DNA from: Mesonia aestuariivivens
Lineage (GTDB): Bacteria > Bacteroidota > Bacteroidia > Flavobacteriales > Flavobacteriaceae
NCBI RefSeq assembly: GCF_019311235.1
Contig: NZ_JAHWDF010000002.1
Location: 1-64,000 of the forward strand
Reading direction: 5' to 3'
Length of the DNA: 64,000 bases
The first letter of the stretch is position 1. Every line of letters begins with the position of its first letter. Both the position numbers and the translations under genes were made by a program. The notes beneath the pieces were generated by a model. That model did no database searches. It was not told the DNA's origin and saw only the letters and a program-made list of their open reading frames with translations. This document shows, piece after piece, positions 37,076 to 46,776 of the stretch.

Positions 37076-38212
37076 ATGCGACATACGTTATTCAAAATTT
37101 TAATTTTCTCAATTATTTTAAGTTTTTTTGGTTTTAAAGCTTATCAAGAATTTAATATAGATCAGTTACGTGAGGTTTATAGTAGTGGAGACCCATCTAC
37201 TTGGCCAGAACCTAGCTTAGATTCTACAATAAATAAAGCTGATTTTAAGGATATAGGAAGTTTACCTGACATTCAATTTCCAGCAGATAATCCGTATTCA
37301 GAAGCTAAAAAAGACTTAGGGAAAAGCTTGTTTTTCGATTCGCGTTTATCCTCTAGCGGGCAAATTGCTTGCGCCAGTTGTCATGATTCTGAATTAGGTT
37401 GGGGCGATGGAAAACGGCATAGCTATGGGCATTTAAGAAGAGAAGGTAGAAGAAATTCTATGACGATTTTAAATTCGGCTTATGCTGAAACTCTGTTTTG
37501 GGATGGTCGTGCTAGTTCGTTAGAAGATCAGGCGCAATTTCCTATTCAGGATACGCTAGAAATGAATTTTCATATAAAATTAGCTGCTGATAAAATTGCT
37601 AAAATTGAAGGCTACAAAGCTTTATTTGAAGCCGCCTTTGGAGATAAAACAGTTAGTAAGGAACGAATTCAAAAAGCAATTGCTACCTATGAGCGTACGA
37701 TTGTAAGCGGGCGCACTCGTTTTGACCGATTTATAGATGGAGAAAGTAAACTGTTTACTGATCAGCAGGTATTAGGGATGCATTTATTTAGAACTAAAGC
37801 ACGTTGTATCAACTGCCATAATACTGGTTATTTTTCAGATAATAAATTTCATAATACCGGTTTAACGTATTACGGGCGACCTTTTGAAGATTTAGGGCGT
37901 TATGAAGTTACTGGAAATAAAGAAGATGTGGGTAAATTTAAAACCTCAACACTACGCGAAATAAGCAGAACCGCACCTTATATGCATAATGGTTTGTTTC
38001 AAAATTTATTCGGGATTGTAAATTTATACAGCGCCGGAATGCCACAACCAAGACGAAAAGATCATCAAGTAAACGATACGTTATTTCCAACAACTTCTCC
38101 TTTACTGAAAAAATTACAGTTAACTAAAGAAGAAAAATATGCTTTAGTTGCATTTCTAAAAACCTTAGAATCTATAAATCATCGGGAAACCCCACCAGAG
38201 CTTCCCGAATAA
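37076..38212 (+). CDS. di-haem cytochrome c peroxidase (CcpA/MauG superfamily)
   Basis: The start is set at the ATG of MRHTLFKILIF (378 aa), three bases after the previous stop; the frame is open 13 codons further, into the preceding gene. A signal or anchor helix (~5-22) is followed by two haem-c sites, CASCH (about residues 99-103) and CINCH (about 244-248). Other family motifs are FFDSRLS, LWGDG-type loops and RTAPYMHNGLFQNL with a distal haem-ligand region. It is periplasmic. It could reduce H2O2 or act on a haem- or metal-bound substrate taken up by the upstream receptor. It is the last gene of the operon. Confidence 0.93.
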   Translation: MRHTLFKILIFSIILSFFGFKAYQEFNIDQLREVYSSGDPSTWPEPSLDSTINKADFKDIGSLPDIQFPADNPYSEAKKDLGKSLFFDSRLSSSGQIACASCHDSELGWGDGKRHSYGHLRREGRRNSMTILNSAYAETLFWDGRASSLEDQAQFPIQDTLEMNFHIKLAADKIAKIEGYKALFEAAFGDKTVSKERIQKAIATYERTIVSGRTRFDRFIDGESKLFTDQQVLGMHLFRTKARCINCHNTGYFSDNKFHNTGLTYYGRPFEDLGRYEVTGNKEDVGKFKTSTLREISRTAPYMHNGLFQNLFGIVNLYSAGMPQPRRKDHQVNDTLFPTTSPLLKKLQLTKEEKYALVAFLKTLESINHRETPPELPE

Positions 38213-38582
38213 TAAATTATTATCTATTTTACGTTTGAAAAACTATCCAAAATCTTTAGTATAGTGTAGATTACTGTTGTTCTTTAAGAGATTTTTGTGA
38301 GGGAATAAAATCATTAAGTAATAGTAAGAAATGACTACCCCTTTTAGAATTGAACTACCTGAATTCCGTGGGTTATAATATCCCTTAAAAAGAGGATATC
38401 CATGCGTTTTTTAGCCTTTATCTTTGCATTAAGAAAGTTATTAAAACTATTATACCGACAAAAAAAGTTCCTATAAAACAGCTTTAGGGCAATTCCAAAT
38501 ACTTTTCGTTGGTTATTAAAAAAATAGGTAAAGGGAGTTCCTATACAACTTGAAAACTACTCCTCACTTAATTTTTTAATGT
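38213..38582. other. 370-bp upstream region of the 583-aa accessory gene
   Basis: Non-coding. It holds a 20-bp-spaced direct repeat ACTACC (38334-38339 and 38354-38359), the second running into CTGAATTCCGTGGG, a copy of the accessory-region motif. A TATCTTTG -7 box lies at 38419-38426, without a clear TTG at -33. The leader from there to the ATG is long (about 150 bases). No small gene is apparent. Confidence 0.5.
38334..38372 (+). promoter_or_regulatory. direct-repeat regulator site upstream of the 583-aa gene
   Basis: ACTACC occurs twice, 20 bp apart, so on the same helix face. The second copy continues TGAATTCCGTGGG, shared with the upstream region of the gene at 50376. Direct repeats about two helical turns apart are typical of LytTR-type regulators, but the binding protein is unknown. 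The -7 box TATCTTTG is about 46 bp downstream. Confidence 0.45.
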
Positions 38583-40334
38583 ATGAAAACCTTGAAATTA
38601 TTTAATGCGGTGATCGCTAAACCTTCAGTAGCAAATCCATATCTCTCTGATTTAGGTTTTGTAATTGAACCAGAAGCATTTTGGGCAAAAGATCAAATTA
38701 TAGCCTATTATGCTCAGGAGCAATTAGACGGAAATCAGCTTAATAAAAGTTTTCATAAATCTTGGAAGAAGATAGCAGAAAGCTCAAGAGCTGATCTATT
38801 TATAGAACAAATTCAGCATTATTTATCTACTTACGGAACTAATTTTTCTTCAGAAGTATATATTCCTGACGAGGTACTTAATTTACCAGATGTAAAACTT
38901 ACTTATAAAGTAATACAAGCATTTTCTAAACCTAAAATGATCCATAAATGTTTGTCATTATTACAATCGGGTATCGCTTTAAAAGAAGAAACGGTGGATG
39001 ATGTACTTTCAATTTTAGTAGATGAATTAGACTATCAATTTACCGGTAAAGAAACAATCAAAAATAAGGAAGCATTGGTTAAAATTGCTGAAAACTATCA
39101 GGTATATCCAGAAAATCCTGTAGAATTTTTAAGGTATATTATTTATCGAACTACAGATACAACCTTACTTATAAAAAATAAAGAATTAGTAGAACTCATT
39201 AAAACAAGCTCTTACAACCCATCTGCTTCTTTTAAAAATTTTGGATTAGAGAAACTAGCCGAAATTTTTAATCGGTTTAAACCTTTGTTTTTGGCGTATA
39301 AAAATAGAGCGCCAAAAACGATTAATAAGATTAGTAAACTTTCAAAAAAACACCACAAACCTTTAGTCAATAATCCACTAAATGAAGTAACCCAGCAGTT
39401 GCTATCGCCTGCAAATTTACATTGGCTAGATAACGCGACACCTTTTACATTGTTTAAGGCATTAATTGCTTGTTATTCAAGAAAAGAAGGTCAAGACACG
39501 TTTGTTTACCGAATAAGAAACGGTAAATCTTGGGTGCAAAAAGACGCGGTAAGTTATGTGAATGCTAAGAATTATGCATTTTTAATGAAGTATTTACAAG
39601 GAAGATTCGACTTGTCTGAAAAAACCTTTTTTATTCCTGAAGATGTTAAATACGGAGTGCCTACTTCAGAAAAAATGTTTGTGGGTAATGTGCCGACAGG
39701 AACTCGTTTTTATGGTGACAAATTAGCCGTGGGTATTTATTGGGAAAATGCTTGGGGCGCACGAGATTTAGATTTATCGGGACTAAATATTGGTGGAAAA
39801 GTAGGTTGGAATTCTAGCTACAATCAATCTGAGGGTAGTTTAATGTATTCAGGAGATGTTACAGATGCCACTGAGGGCGCAATAGAATATTTGTATGCCC
39901 AGCAAGGTTTAACGGCGCCAACCTTAATTCAAAATAACGTGTACCAAGGAGAGACAAATGCAAGCTATAAAATTATAATAGGAAAAGGAGACGCTGTAGA
40001 TAAAGATTATATGATGAATCCTAACAAGGTGATAACCGAGTTAAAAACCAATGCAGCACAACAGCAAACTGTTTTAGGAATGCTAATTCCTGAAGAAGAA
40101 AAACAATGTTTTGTGGTATTGAATTTTGGAGCGGGAACGTTAAAAGTTTCCGGGAACAGTGAAGTTAGCACGTTAGCCACACGAGCTTTAGTGCAGCAAT
40201 GGACTAATCCACTTTCTCTAAACGAACTTTTAGTAGCATTGGGAGCAAAAAAAGTTGAAGAAAAAACGCAAGCCACTTTCGATCTTTCGCTAGAAAATTT
40301 AACGAAAGACCGATTAATGACAATTTTTAGCTAA
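38583..40334 (+). CDS. 583-aa accessory protein with a TerD-like C-terminal segment
   Basis: No exact family recognised. It has no signal peptide or membrane helix, so it is cytosolic. Residues ~1-290 are helical. From about 370, FVGNVPTGTRFYGDKLAVGI leads to WGARDLDLSGL (R394-D-L-D-L-S) and later YSGDVTDATEGAIEYLY, a pattern recalling the calcium-binding TerD/stress-protein fold (xDLDxS, GD.T). The tail (TFDLSLENLTKDRLMTIFS) is a separate small helix. The last 91 bp of the gene are repeated almost exactly 6.5 kb downstream. It is preceded by the accessory-region promoter motif. Confidence 0.7.
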   Translation: MKTLKLFNAVIAKPSVANPYLSDLGFVIEPEAFWAKDQIIAYYAQEQLDGNQLNKSFHKSWKKIAESSRADLFIEQIQHYLSTYGTNFSSEVYIPDEVLNLPDVKLTYKVIQAFSKPKMIHKCLSLLQSGIALKEETVDDVLSILVDELDYQFTGKETIKNKEALVKIAENYQVYPENPVEFLRYIIYRTTDTTLLIKNKELVELIKTSSYNPSASFKNFGLEKLAEIFNRFKPLFLAYKNRAPKTINKISKLSKKHHKPLVNNPLNEVTQQLLSPANLHWLDNATPFTLFKALIACYSRKEGQDTFVYRIRNGKSWVQKDAVSYVNAKNYAFLMKYLQGRFDLSEKTFFIPEDVKYGVPTSEKMFVGNVPTGTRFYGDKLAVGIYWENAWGARDLDLSGLNIGGKVGWNSSYNQSEGSLMYSGDVTDATEGAIEYLYAQQGLTAPTLIQNNVYQGETNASYKIIIGKGDAVDKDYMMNPNKVITELKTNAAQQQTVLGMLIPEEEKQCFVVLNFGAGTLKVSGNSEVSTLATRALVQQWTNPLSLNELLVALGAKKVEEKTQATFDLSLENLTKDRLMTIFS

Positions 40335-40335
40335 T
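40245..40335. repeat. 91-bp direct repeat, copy 1
   Basis: The 3' end of the 583-aa gene including its stop codon (from GCAAAAAAAGTTGA to TTTTAGCTAAT). It is identical to 46777-46867 except for one base (A at 40259, T at 46791). The two copies are in the same orientation, 6532 bp apart, and enclose the RND efflux operon. Confidence 0.97.
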
Positions 40336-40368
40336 CGAAAGACTAGAATTTTAATAATGAAAGTAAAC

Positions 40369-41709
40369 CTATTCTTTTTCAACTTCAGACAGTTCTTCTA
40401 TAGTAGGAGCATCTAGCTGATTGTTTCGATATAAATAAACCGTTTCTTTTATTTCATAATTGGCAAAAGCAGTTACTAATTCCGTTTCCGCTTCTTGTTG
40501 CAAACGTTGTGCATCTAACAAATCAGATAAATTATTTAAACCGCTATTGTAATTGTCACGCTGTACTTCTAGATTTTCTTCCGCATATTCTAAGTTATCT
40601 TCGGCATATTCAATCTGTTTGTAGGCATCTAATAAATCATACCAACTTTTTGTGATCCCTACAGTGATTTGATCCTGCCCTTTCTTTAATTGATTTATGG
40701 CTATTCTTTCTTCAATTTTTCGCTGCTTTATCTGTTGCTTTTCTTTTCCCCACCAAGCGGAAATTGGGATTCGTACCAGTCCAAAGGCTAATGGCTGAAT
40801 ATCAGAATCTAAACCAACGTTAAAAGTTCCGTATTTGCTGGCATTTACGCCTACAGAAATTTGTGGTAGCTGATTGGCTTCTGCCATTTTAGTCTGTAAT
40901 TTTGAAGCTTCAATTTGCTCGTCAAGTAATCGATAATTTTTATTTTCAGCAACATTTACAGTATGATCATACTTTAATTCTGGTGGAACTATTTGGTGCA
41001 GCGTATCTATAGCAACCGTTGTGGTATCGTAATCTAAACCTGTATACAGCGCCAAATCGAGCAAGGCCAATTTTCGCATATTGCTCAATTTACTTTCTTT
41101 CAGTAGAATTTTACTTTGGTTAACTTTTACTTGAAGTAATTGATTTTTAGCAATTAAACCAGCATCTAATAAATCGTTTTGTTGTTTCAACAATTCAGCG
41201 AAATATGTTTTAGCGGCAGTAATTACTTTTTGTTGTTCTTGTAATTGTACCAATTGCCAGTATTTTTTTTCAGTAGTTAAAATAACCGAATCTACAGATT
41301 GTTCTGCGCGAATTTGATTGGCGCTAACTTGTACTTCAGCTAACTTATTCGCATTTCTAACTTTTCCGCCCGCAAAAACAACTTCAGAAGCGGTGGCAGA
41401 AGCTAAATACACATTATCGATTTCTGGTATTCCTAATAAAGTAATTGGATCTATAAAATTATTGAAAGCATAGACCGTTCCGCCTAAAGCTTCAACCGTT
41501 GGAAAATAATTAGCTAAAGCTTCTTGTTTTTGTGCATTGGCTTTTTCAATACGTAAATTTCCATTTTTAATATCGTGGCTATATTGCAAAGCTGCTTTTT
41601 TAGCTTTTTCTAGCGTGATATAATTTTCTTGCGCATTTGCTGTAATAGCTGCCGTAAATAGTGCAAAAATGCCGAGCTTTTTTAAATATGTTGAAAAATT
41701 AGTGTTCAT
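40369..41709 (-). CDS. TolC-family outer-membrane efflux protein
   Basis: 446 aa. Signal peptide (about residues 12-26, ALFTAAITANA) then two TolC-type repeats of long coiled helices (ITLEKAKKAALQYSHDI; YDTTTVAIDTL; ISAWWGKEKQQ; NLEYAEENLEVQRDNYNSGL NNLSDLLDAQ in two parts). It is the outer-membrane channel of a tripartite pump and the last gene of the TetR-MFP-RND-TolC operon, 18 bp after the RND gene. Confidence 0.93.
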   Translation of the reverse strand: MNTNFSTYLKKLGIFALFTAAITANAQENYITLEKAKKAALQYSHDIKNGNLRIEKANAQKQEALANYFPTVEALGGTVYAFNNFIDPITLLGIPEIDNVYLASATASEVVFAGGKVRNANKLAEVQVSANQIRAEQSVDSVILTTEKKYWQLVQLQEQQKVITAAKTYFAELLKQQNDLLDAGLIAKNQLLQVKVNQSKILLKESKLSNMRKLALLDLALYTGLDYDTTTVAIDTLHQIVPPELKYDHTVNVAENKNYRLLDEQIEASKLQTKMAEANQLPQISVGVNASKYGTFNVGLDSDIQPLAFGLVRIPISAWWGKEKQQIKQRKIEERIAINQLKKGQDQITVGITKSWYDLLDAYKQIEYAEDNLEYAEENLEVQRDNYNSGLNNLSDLLDAQRLQQEAETELVTAFANYEIKETVYLYRNNQLDAPTIEELSEVEKE

Positions 41710-41727
41710 TTCTTTTCAATTTGAATA

Positions 41728-44700
41728 TTAAGCTTTTTCGGTTTTATTTTCATCTTCTTTTTTGAAGAACATCCAATATAAAACTGGTAATACATACAAG
41801 GTAAGTACCATAGAAATCATCAACCCGAAGGCGATAACAGTTCCTAAAGGTCCCCAAAGTGTAGACCTACTAATAATCATTGGGATAACACCTACCGCAG
41901 CTGCAGATGAGGTTAAAAAGATGGGTCGCATTCTACGTTGTGCAGCCATAATGGTTGCTTCTTTTACGCTATAATTTTCTTCATAACGAAGCTCATCGGC
42001 AAAGTCTATTAAAATAATACCGTTTCTAACTACAATTCCGCATAAGGCTAAAATCCCAAGGAAGGAGGTAAAACCAAACGGATATTGCATTAAAAGAAGT
42101 CCTAAAGCTGCTCCTAAAATACTTAACGGCATGGTGATAAAACTTAAGGTTGCGTGTTTAATAGATTTAAAATGCCAGATTAAAATCAAGAAAATGACCA
42201 ATACACTAATGGAAAGCGAAATTCCCATAGGAACAAGATTTTCCTGCTGCATTTCAAACTCACCTCCATAATCTACCCGAATTGTATTGGGAATATTAAG
42301 ATTATTAATTTTAGGACGAAGTTTTTTTAACACCACATTCGCTACCGCACCTTTTCTAATATCTACACGTACCGTTAAACAACGCATCCCATTACGGTGG
42401 GTAATTTGTTCTTCTTCCCAGCCCGGATTTACATTAGCTACCTGACGGAGCGGAACCATACTTTTTGTTTTAGCGGAAAGTATTGAAAGTTCTCTCAAAT
42501 CGGCGACGGTTTGTGCTTTGTTATTTTCGGCTTTAATTTTTACATGAATCGCATAATCTTCATCATAGACTTTGGTAGCATTTAAACCTTCCATATACAT
42601 CGCCACTGTATTGGCAATATTTTCTTTACTTAAGCCAACTTGTGCTGCTTCATCCTTTTTTATGTCGATATTAATCGTAGATTGTTTTTCACCAAAATTA
42701 GTTCTAGACCAAATCGTTTCTGGAGTTTCTCTCGCTAAATTAATAATACTATCTCCGTAGGTTCGTAACTTTGCAATATCGTTTCCGAAAAGGCGAACCT
42801 CGATTGGTGCCGGTTTATTCACCATATTTAGCTGTTTCATGCGTAAATAGGCATTCGGAAACATATCGGCATAATGCTTGTCGTAATCTTTTAAAACTTC
42901 TTCTGTAGCCTCTTCAGAAGAAGTAGTAATTAAAATTTGCGCATAATTTTTAGCCGGCAAATTTGGTGCATAAACCATATGGAATCTAGGCGAACTTTCT
43001 CCGATAAAGCTGGTATAATTCAATACACGTTCGTCATCTTTCAAGACTTCTTTTTCAAACTTTTTAACCACTTTGGCGGTTTCATCTAAATTGCTTCCTT
43101 TAGCTAAATACACTTCTACAGCAAATTGATTTCGTTCTATCACCGGAAACAATTCTTGTGTTAAGGTTGAAAACAAAATAAAGCCCAGAATAACAGAAGC
43201 AATACCAACTCCCAAGGTGATTTTATAATGCTTTACCGCTTTTTTAAGTGATTTATTGAAAAAGTTTTGTAACCGATCTAACATCGATTTTTTATCCTTT
43301 TTCTTTTCTTTCTTATCGTCGTGAAGTCCTCTTTTAATAAAAATGGTATTGAAGAAAGGCACAATAAATATTGAAATAGCCAACGATAAGAAAAGTGCAA
43401 TCATAATGGTAAACGGAAACGTACTTAAAAAATCTTTTGCCGTACCGCTTAAGAAAAAGATAAGCGGTAAAAAAGTAGCGGTAATGGCTAAGGTCGCCGT
43501 AAATACAGATGGAAATAATTGCAACGCACTGTGGTAGGCTGCCTCCCAAATCGATTCGCCTTCGTCTAATTTTTCTACGTGATTATCGATAATCACAATA
43601 GGATCGTCTACCACAATTCCCAACACAATAATTAAAGCGGCAAGAGTTACCGTATTTAATTCTAACCCCAGCATATACATTACTGCTAATGTAGAAGCAA
43701 TGGTTATTGGAATGGTTGCCGCAGCAACAGAAGCTACTCGAAATGGCAATAAGAAAAGTGCTACCAAAATTACCCCAACTAATGCGTATCCAAATTCTTT
43801 CATAAAATGGCTAATAGCGCTATGCACCACATCGGGCTGATCGGCTATTTTATGAATTTCTATATCTCGTGGTAATTGTTGTTCTATGTTGCTTAACCGC
43901 TCTTCAATTTCTTTTCCGAACTGAACAATGTTATTTCCCTTCGCCATTTCTAACGTAATGATCATGGCTTTGGTTCCGTTAGAAGTGGTAAAAGCATCGG
44001 GATCTTCGTATTCTCGTTTTACTTCAGCTACATCTTTTACTCGAATAACGCTACCATCGTCTCCTGTACGTACAATTTGATTGGCTACATCGGTTTCATC
44101 TTTAATAAACGTATCGATATGAATAGGTCGATCAAATTCTGATCCTTCTAAAGTTCCTCCTGGATTTATCGAACCTTGATCTTGTAAACTCTGCATGAGC
44201 ATTCCTGGACTAATTCCGTAGGTTGCTAATTTATTTTGATTGGCATAGACGGCAATCTGCTCAGTTAAACCACCATCGTGGCTTATTTTTGCCACATTTT
44301 CTAATTGACGAAGATTGTCTTCAATATCTTCCACATGGCGTTGTAAATCTTTATAAGGCCTATTTTGAGATTGCACCGCTAAAATCATAGCTGCGGTATT
44401 TCCAAAATCGCTATTCACTATGATTCCACGAACGCCTTTGGGTAATTTTTGCTGCTGAAATACTAATAAGCCGTTTTTAAGTTTATTCCAAAATTGCTCG
44501 GTAGCATCTGCATCTATACGATTGGCAACTTCAACATACATATACATTTTCCCGTCTTGAGAATAGGAGTAAGTTTTGGTTTTATCTACTTCGTTAAAAC
44601 TAAAGAGGTATTCTTCAACTTTAGTCGTTAACTCTTGTTCTACTTCTTCTGAATTTGCTCCCGGATAATACCCAATTAACAAACCTTGACGAATGGTAAA

Positions 44701-44832
44701 ATCTGGAAATTCGTTACGTGGCATTTTAAACAAACCAATAAGCCCGATAATTACCAATAATGCGGCAACAGCAAGCGGAAACGATTTGTTTTTCATAGCC
44801 CATTCTATAACAGAGCTGTTTTCTTTTTTCAT
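41728..44832 (-). CDS. RND-family efflux transporter (inner-membrane pump, hydrophobe/AcrB-like)
   Basis: 1034 aa, full length for the family. It has twelve membrane helices in two halves with large periplasmic loops after helices 1 and 7. The start (MKNKSFPLAVAALLVIIGL, then MPRNEFPDFTIRQGLL) and the helix-4 segment VTLAALIIVLGIVVDDPIVI carry the proton-relay Asp pair. The second half has GILALCGIVVRNGIILIDF. This sequence belongs to the branch of RND pumps common in Bacteroidota. It exports drugs, detergents or metabolites using the proton gradient; the substrate is unknown. Confidence 0.95.
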   Translation of the reverse strand: MKKENSSVIEWAMKNKSFPLAVAALLVIIGLIGLFKMPRNEFPDFTIRQGLLIGYYPGANSEEVEQELTTKVEEYLFSFNEVDKTKTYSYSQDGKMYMYVEVANRIDADATEQFWNKLKNGLLVFQQQKLPKGVRGIIVNSDFGNTAAMILAVQSQNRPYKDLQRHVEDIEDNLRQLENVAKISHDGGLTEQIAVYANQNKLATYGISPGMLMQSLQDQGSINPGGTLEGSEFDRPIHIDTFIKDETDVANQIVRTGDDGSVIRVKDVAEVKREYEDPDAFTTSNGTKAMIITLEMAKGNNIVQFGKEIEERLSNIEQQLPRDIEIHKIADQPDVVHSAISHFMKEFGYALVGVILVALFLLPFRVASVAAATIPITIASTLAVMYMLGLELNTVTLAALIIVLGIVVDDPIVIIDNHVEKLDEGESIWEAAYHSALQLFPSVFTATLAITATFLPLIFFLSGTAKDFLSTFPFTIMIALFLSLAISIFIVPFFNTIFIKRGLHDDKKEKKKDKKSMLDRLQNFFNKSLKKAVKHYKITLGVGIASVILGFILFSTLTQELFPVIERNQFAVEVYLAKGSNLDETAKVVKKFEKEVLKDDERVLNYTSFIGESSPRFHMVYAPNLPAKNYAQILITTSSEEATEEVLKDYDKHYADMFPNAYLRMKQLNMVNKPAPIEVRLFGNDIAKLRTYGDSIINLARETPETIWSRTNFGEKQSTINIDIKKDEAAQVGLSKENIANTVAMYMEGLNATKVYDEDYAIHVKIKAENNKAQTVADLRELSILSAKTKSMVPLRQVANVNPGWEEEQITHRNGMRCLTVRVDIRKGAVANVVLKKLRPKINNLNIPNTIRVDYGGEFEMQQENLVPMGISLSISVLVIFLILIWHFKSIKHATLSFITMPLSILGAALGLLLMQYPFGFTSFLGILALCGIVVRNGIILIDFADELRYEENYSVKEATIMAAQRRMRPIFLTSSAAAVGVIPMIISRSTLWGPLGTVIAFGLMISMVLTLYVLPVLYWMFFKKEDENKTEKA

Positions 44833-44853
44833 AATCTACACGAACTTTTTAGC

Positions 44854-45900
44854 TTATTCAGCTAGTTTTATAGGAGTATTGTCGGTTAATTTATGATAGC
44901 CGGAAGTAATTACTTTATCTGAATTTTGTAAACCAGAAGTAATTGCAATACCGTTATTATAGAGTTTTCCGGTAGTAACCATTTTTCGTTTTGCTTTGCC
45001 TTCTTTTGCGATGTATACAAAATTTTCTCCGTTTTCGGTAACTGAAACCACTTCAACCGGCAATACAATTGAAGTATTTATTTCAGATTTATTTTTATTG
45101 AAATCGAGTATGGCAGCGCAAGACATACCGGGTTTTATTTTTCGGTCTGGATTATCGATAGCGATTTGTGCAATGTAAACCGGATTTTGTTGGTTAGACT
45201 GAATGGAAATTTCAGAAACCTGTCCGTTAAAAACTTCATCTTTTAGGGCATTGATTGTAACCTTAGCGCTATCACCATTTTTTAGCTGATTAACTTCTTC
45301 GTCTGGAATAGGAATAGCTGCTTTTACTTTATTTATATCTAATAACTGAAAAACAGGGCGCCCCGGGCTTGCTAAATCTCCGGCTTCCATAATTTTCGCA
45401 CCAATATATCCGCTGGTAGGCGCGTATAATTTACTATGCTTTACATTTTGATAAACGGCGTTTGCTGCTGCTTTTGCCTGTTGGTATTTAGAGCGCGCTT
45501 CAATCATTTTAATTTCAGCAATGCTTCCTTTTAAGTACACTTCATTAATACGGTCGTAATTCTCTTTAGCTAATTCGGTTTGTGCTTTTTTTGCTTGATA
45601 TTCTTCTTTGTAAGCGGTGGCATCAACTTCAGCTAATAATTCACCTTTCTGAACAAAATCGCCCATATCGGCTTTTAAATACTCAATAGTTCCGCCAATT
45701 TGGAAGCTTACATTAATCTTTTTATTGGCGATAATTTTACCAGTGAAACCAATGTCCTGATTTTGTTCCCTCGAATTGTGCTTGCCAATTGTTATGGTTT
45801 TTACTTCGATGGGTTGAATAGGAGTTGATTTTTTCTCTTCACCACAGCTTATGGCCAGAAAAATGCTAAAGGCTAGCAAAGTGAGACGAATAGTGCGCAT
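44854..45900 (-). CDS. RND efflux periplasmic adaptor (membrane fusion protein)
   Basis: 348 aa. A lipoprotein-like signal (FSIFLAISCGEEKKS, Cys about residue 20) attaches it to the membrane. It has a lipoyl/hairpin domain (GFTGKIIANKKINVSFQIGG ... LKADMGDFVQKGELLAEVDA), a short coiled hairpin (~90-130), a second lipoyl half (SKLYAPTSGYIG) and a C-terminal beta domain. It bridges the RND pump and the TolC protein encoded next to it. Confidence 0.94.
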   Translation of the reverse strand: MRTIRLTLLAFSIFLAISCGEEKKSTPIQPIEVKTITIGKHNSREQNQDIGFTGKIIANKKINVSFQIGGTIEYLKADMGDFVQKGELLAEVDATAYKEEYQAKKAQTELAKENYDRINEVYLKGSIAEIKMIEARSKYQQAKAAANAVYQNVKHSKLYAPTSGYIGAKIMEAGDLASPGRPVFQLLDINKVKAAIPIPDEEVNQLKNGDSAKVTINALKDEVFNGQVSEISIQSNQQNPVYIAQIAIDNPDRKIKPGMSCAAILDFNKNKSEINTSIVLPVEVVSVTENGENFVYIAKEGKAKRKMVTTGKLYNNGIAITSGLQNSDKVITSGYHKLTDNTPIKLAE

Positions 45901-45921
45901 AGTTTTAAGATTTAAAAAGTA

Positions 45922-46524
45922 TTAGTGTTGAAGTCCTTTTATGATAAGTTGATTAATCCAATCTAAACGATCGAACATGTCGTTTGAATAGCGTTGATAT
46001 AAGAAAATTTCTTTCTCTAGGCTATCGGTAGCAGTAACAATAGCTAGCGCTAGAAAATTTAAATCGGTTTTAGGAACTGGAGTAATTTCTTCTTTCTCGA
46101 TAGCCCAAGTGAGGCAGTTCTCGATAATTGAAACTTCTTCTGCTCGAATTTCATATAATAACTGAAACAAAAAACTGGTGTTTTTTTTTAGATCGCTTAA
46201 TAGATATTGGTAAGTCTCTGAAAGTTTGATAAGATGTTCAAGTTTAATCTTTCGGTATTTAGAAAGATTTTCGTTGATGGTAAATTCGTGAGAAATTTCA
46301 GTTGAAGTTTCTCGAATTCTATTTTCATATTCATTTTTTACAAAAGCTTCAAAAACCTCATTTTTATTTTTAAAGTAATAGTACAAGGTACTTCTGCCTT
46401 TTTTTGAAGCTTTGGCAATATGATCCATCGTTGCTTTTTTAAAACCATATTTTTTAAATACGGTTTTAGAAGCGTCTATAATTTGTTTTCTTACAAAGTC
46501 TTCTTTAGATTTCATTTTCGACAA
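45922..46524 (-). CDS. TetR-family regulator of the efflux operon
   Basis: 200 aa. The N-terminal HTH is in ASKTVFKKYGFKKATMDHIAKASKKGRSTLYYYFKNK (given here only to locate residues ~18-55), typical of TetR/AcrR. The C-terminal ligand domain is helical and variable. It is the first gene of the operon it likely represses. A near-perfect 16-bp dyad lies 12-28 bp upstream of its ATG. The inducer is unknown. Confidence 0.92.
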   Translation of the reverse strand: MSKMKSKEDFVRKQIIDASKTVFKKYGFKKATMDHIAKASKKGRSTLYYYFKNKNEVFEAFVKNEYENRIRETSTEISHEFTINENLSKYRKIKLEHLIKLSETYQYLLSDLKKNTSFLFQLLYEIRAEEVSIIENCLTWAIEKEEITPVPKTDLNFLALAIVTATDSLEKEIFLYQRYSNDMFDRLDWINQLIIKGLQH

Positions 46525-46536
46525 AAAATTAAAATA

Positions 46537-46558
46537 TGTCTAATATTCGACAAAAATA
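46537..46558 (-). promoter_or_regulatory. TetR operator and -7 box of the efflux operon
   Basis: TGTCTAATATTCGACA (46537-46552) is a 16-bp palindrome with one mismatched pair. On the minus strand TATTTTTG (46558-46551) is a -7 box overlapping it. A second GTCGAAAAT-like half repeat lies at 46517-46523. This is the layout expected for autorepression. Confidence 0.6.
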
Positions 46559-46776
46559 CAAATTTAGTCAGATTTTAAATTGTATAAAAATGTTAATCTT
46601 TAAAATGGATATGCTATTTTATTTAAAAGAGGGTAAGAGGCAAATTATTTTAAAGAAACCTTATATCTTTAGGCAGCTTTTACACTGAATTTGATAGTTG
46701 ATTCCTTACTATTTAAATGCTATAAATATTGTAAGAGTATTGGTTGAAGAACAGTAGAACGTATAAAAATGAATAT

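Noticed and set aside
43334-43549. Small open frames on both strands inside the RND transporter gene
   Set aside because: They lie fully inside a full-length conserved gene and show no independent coding character.
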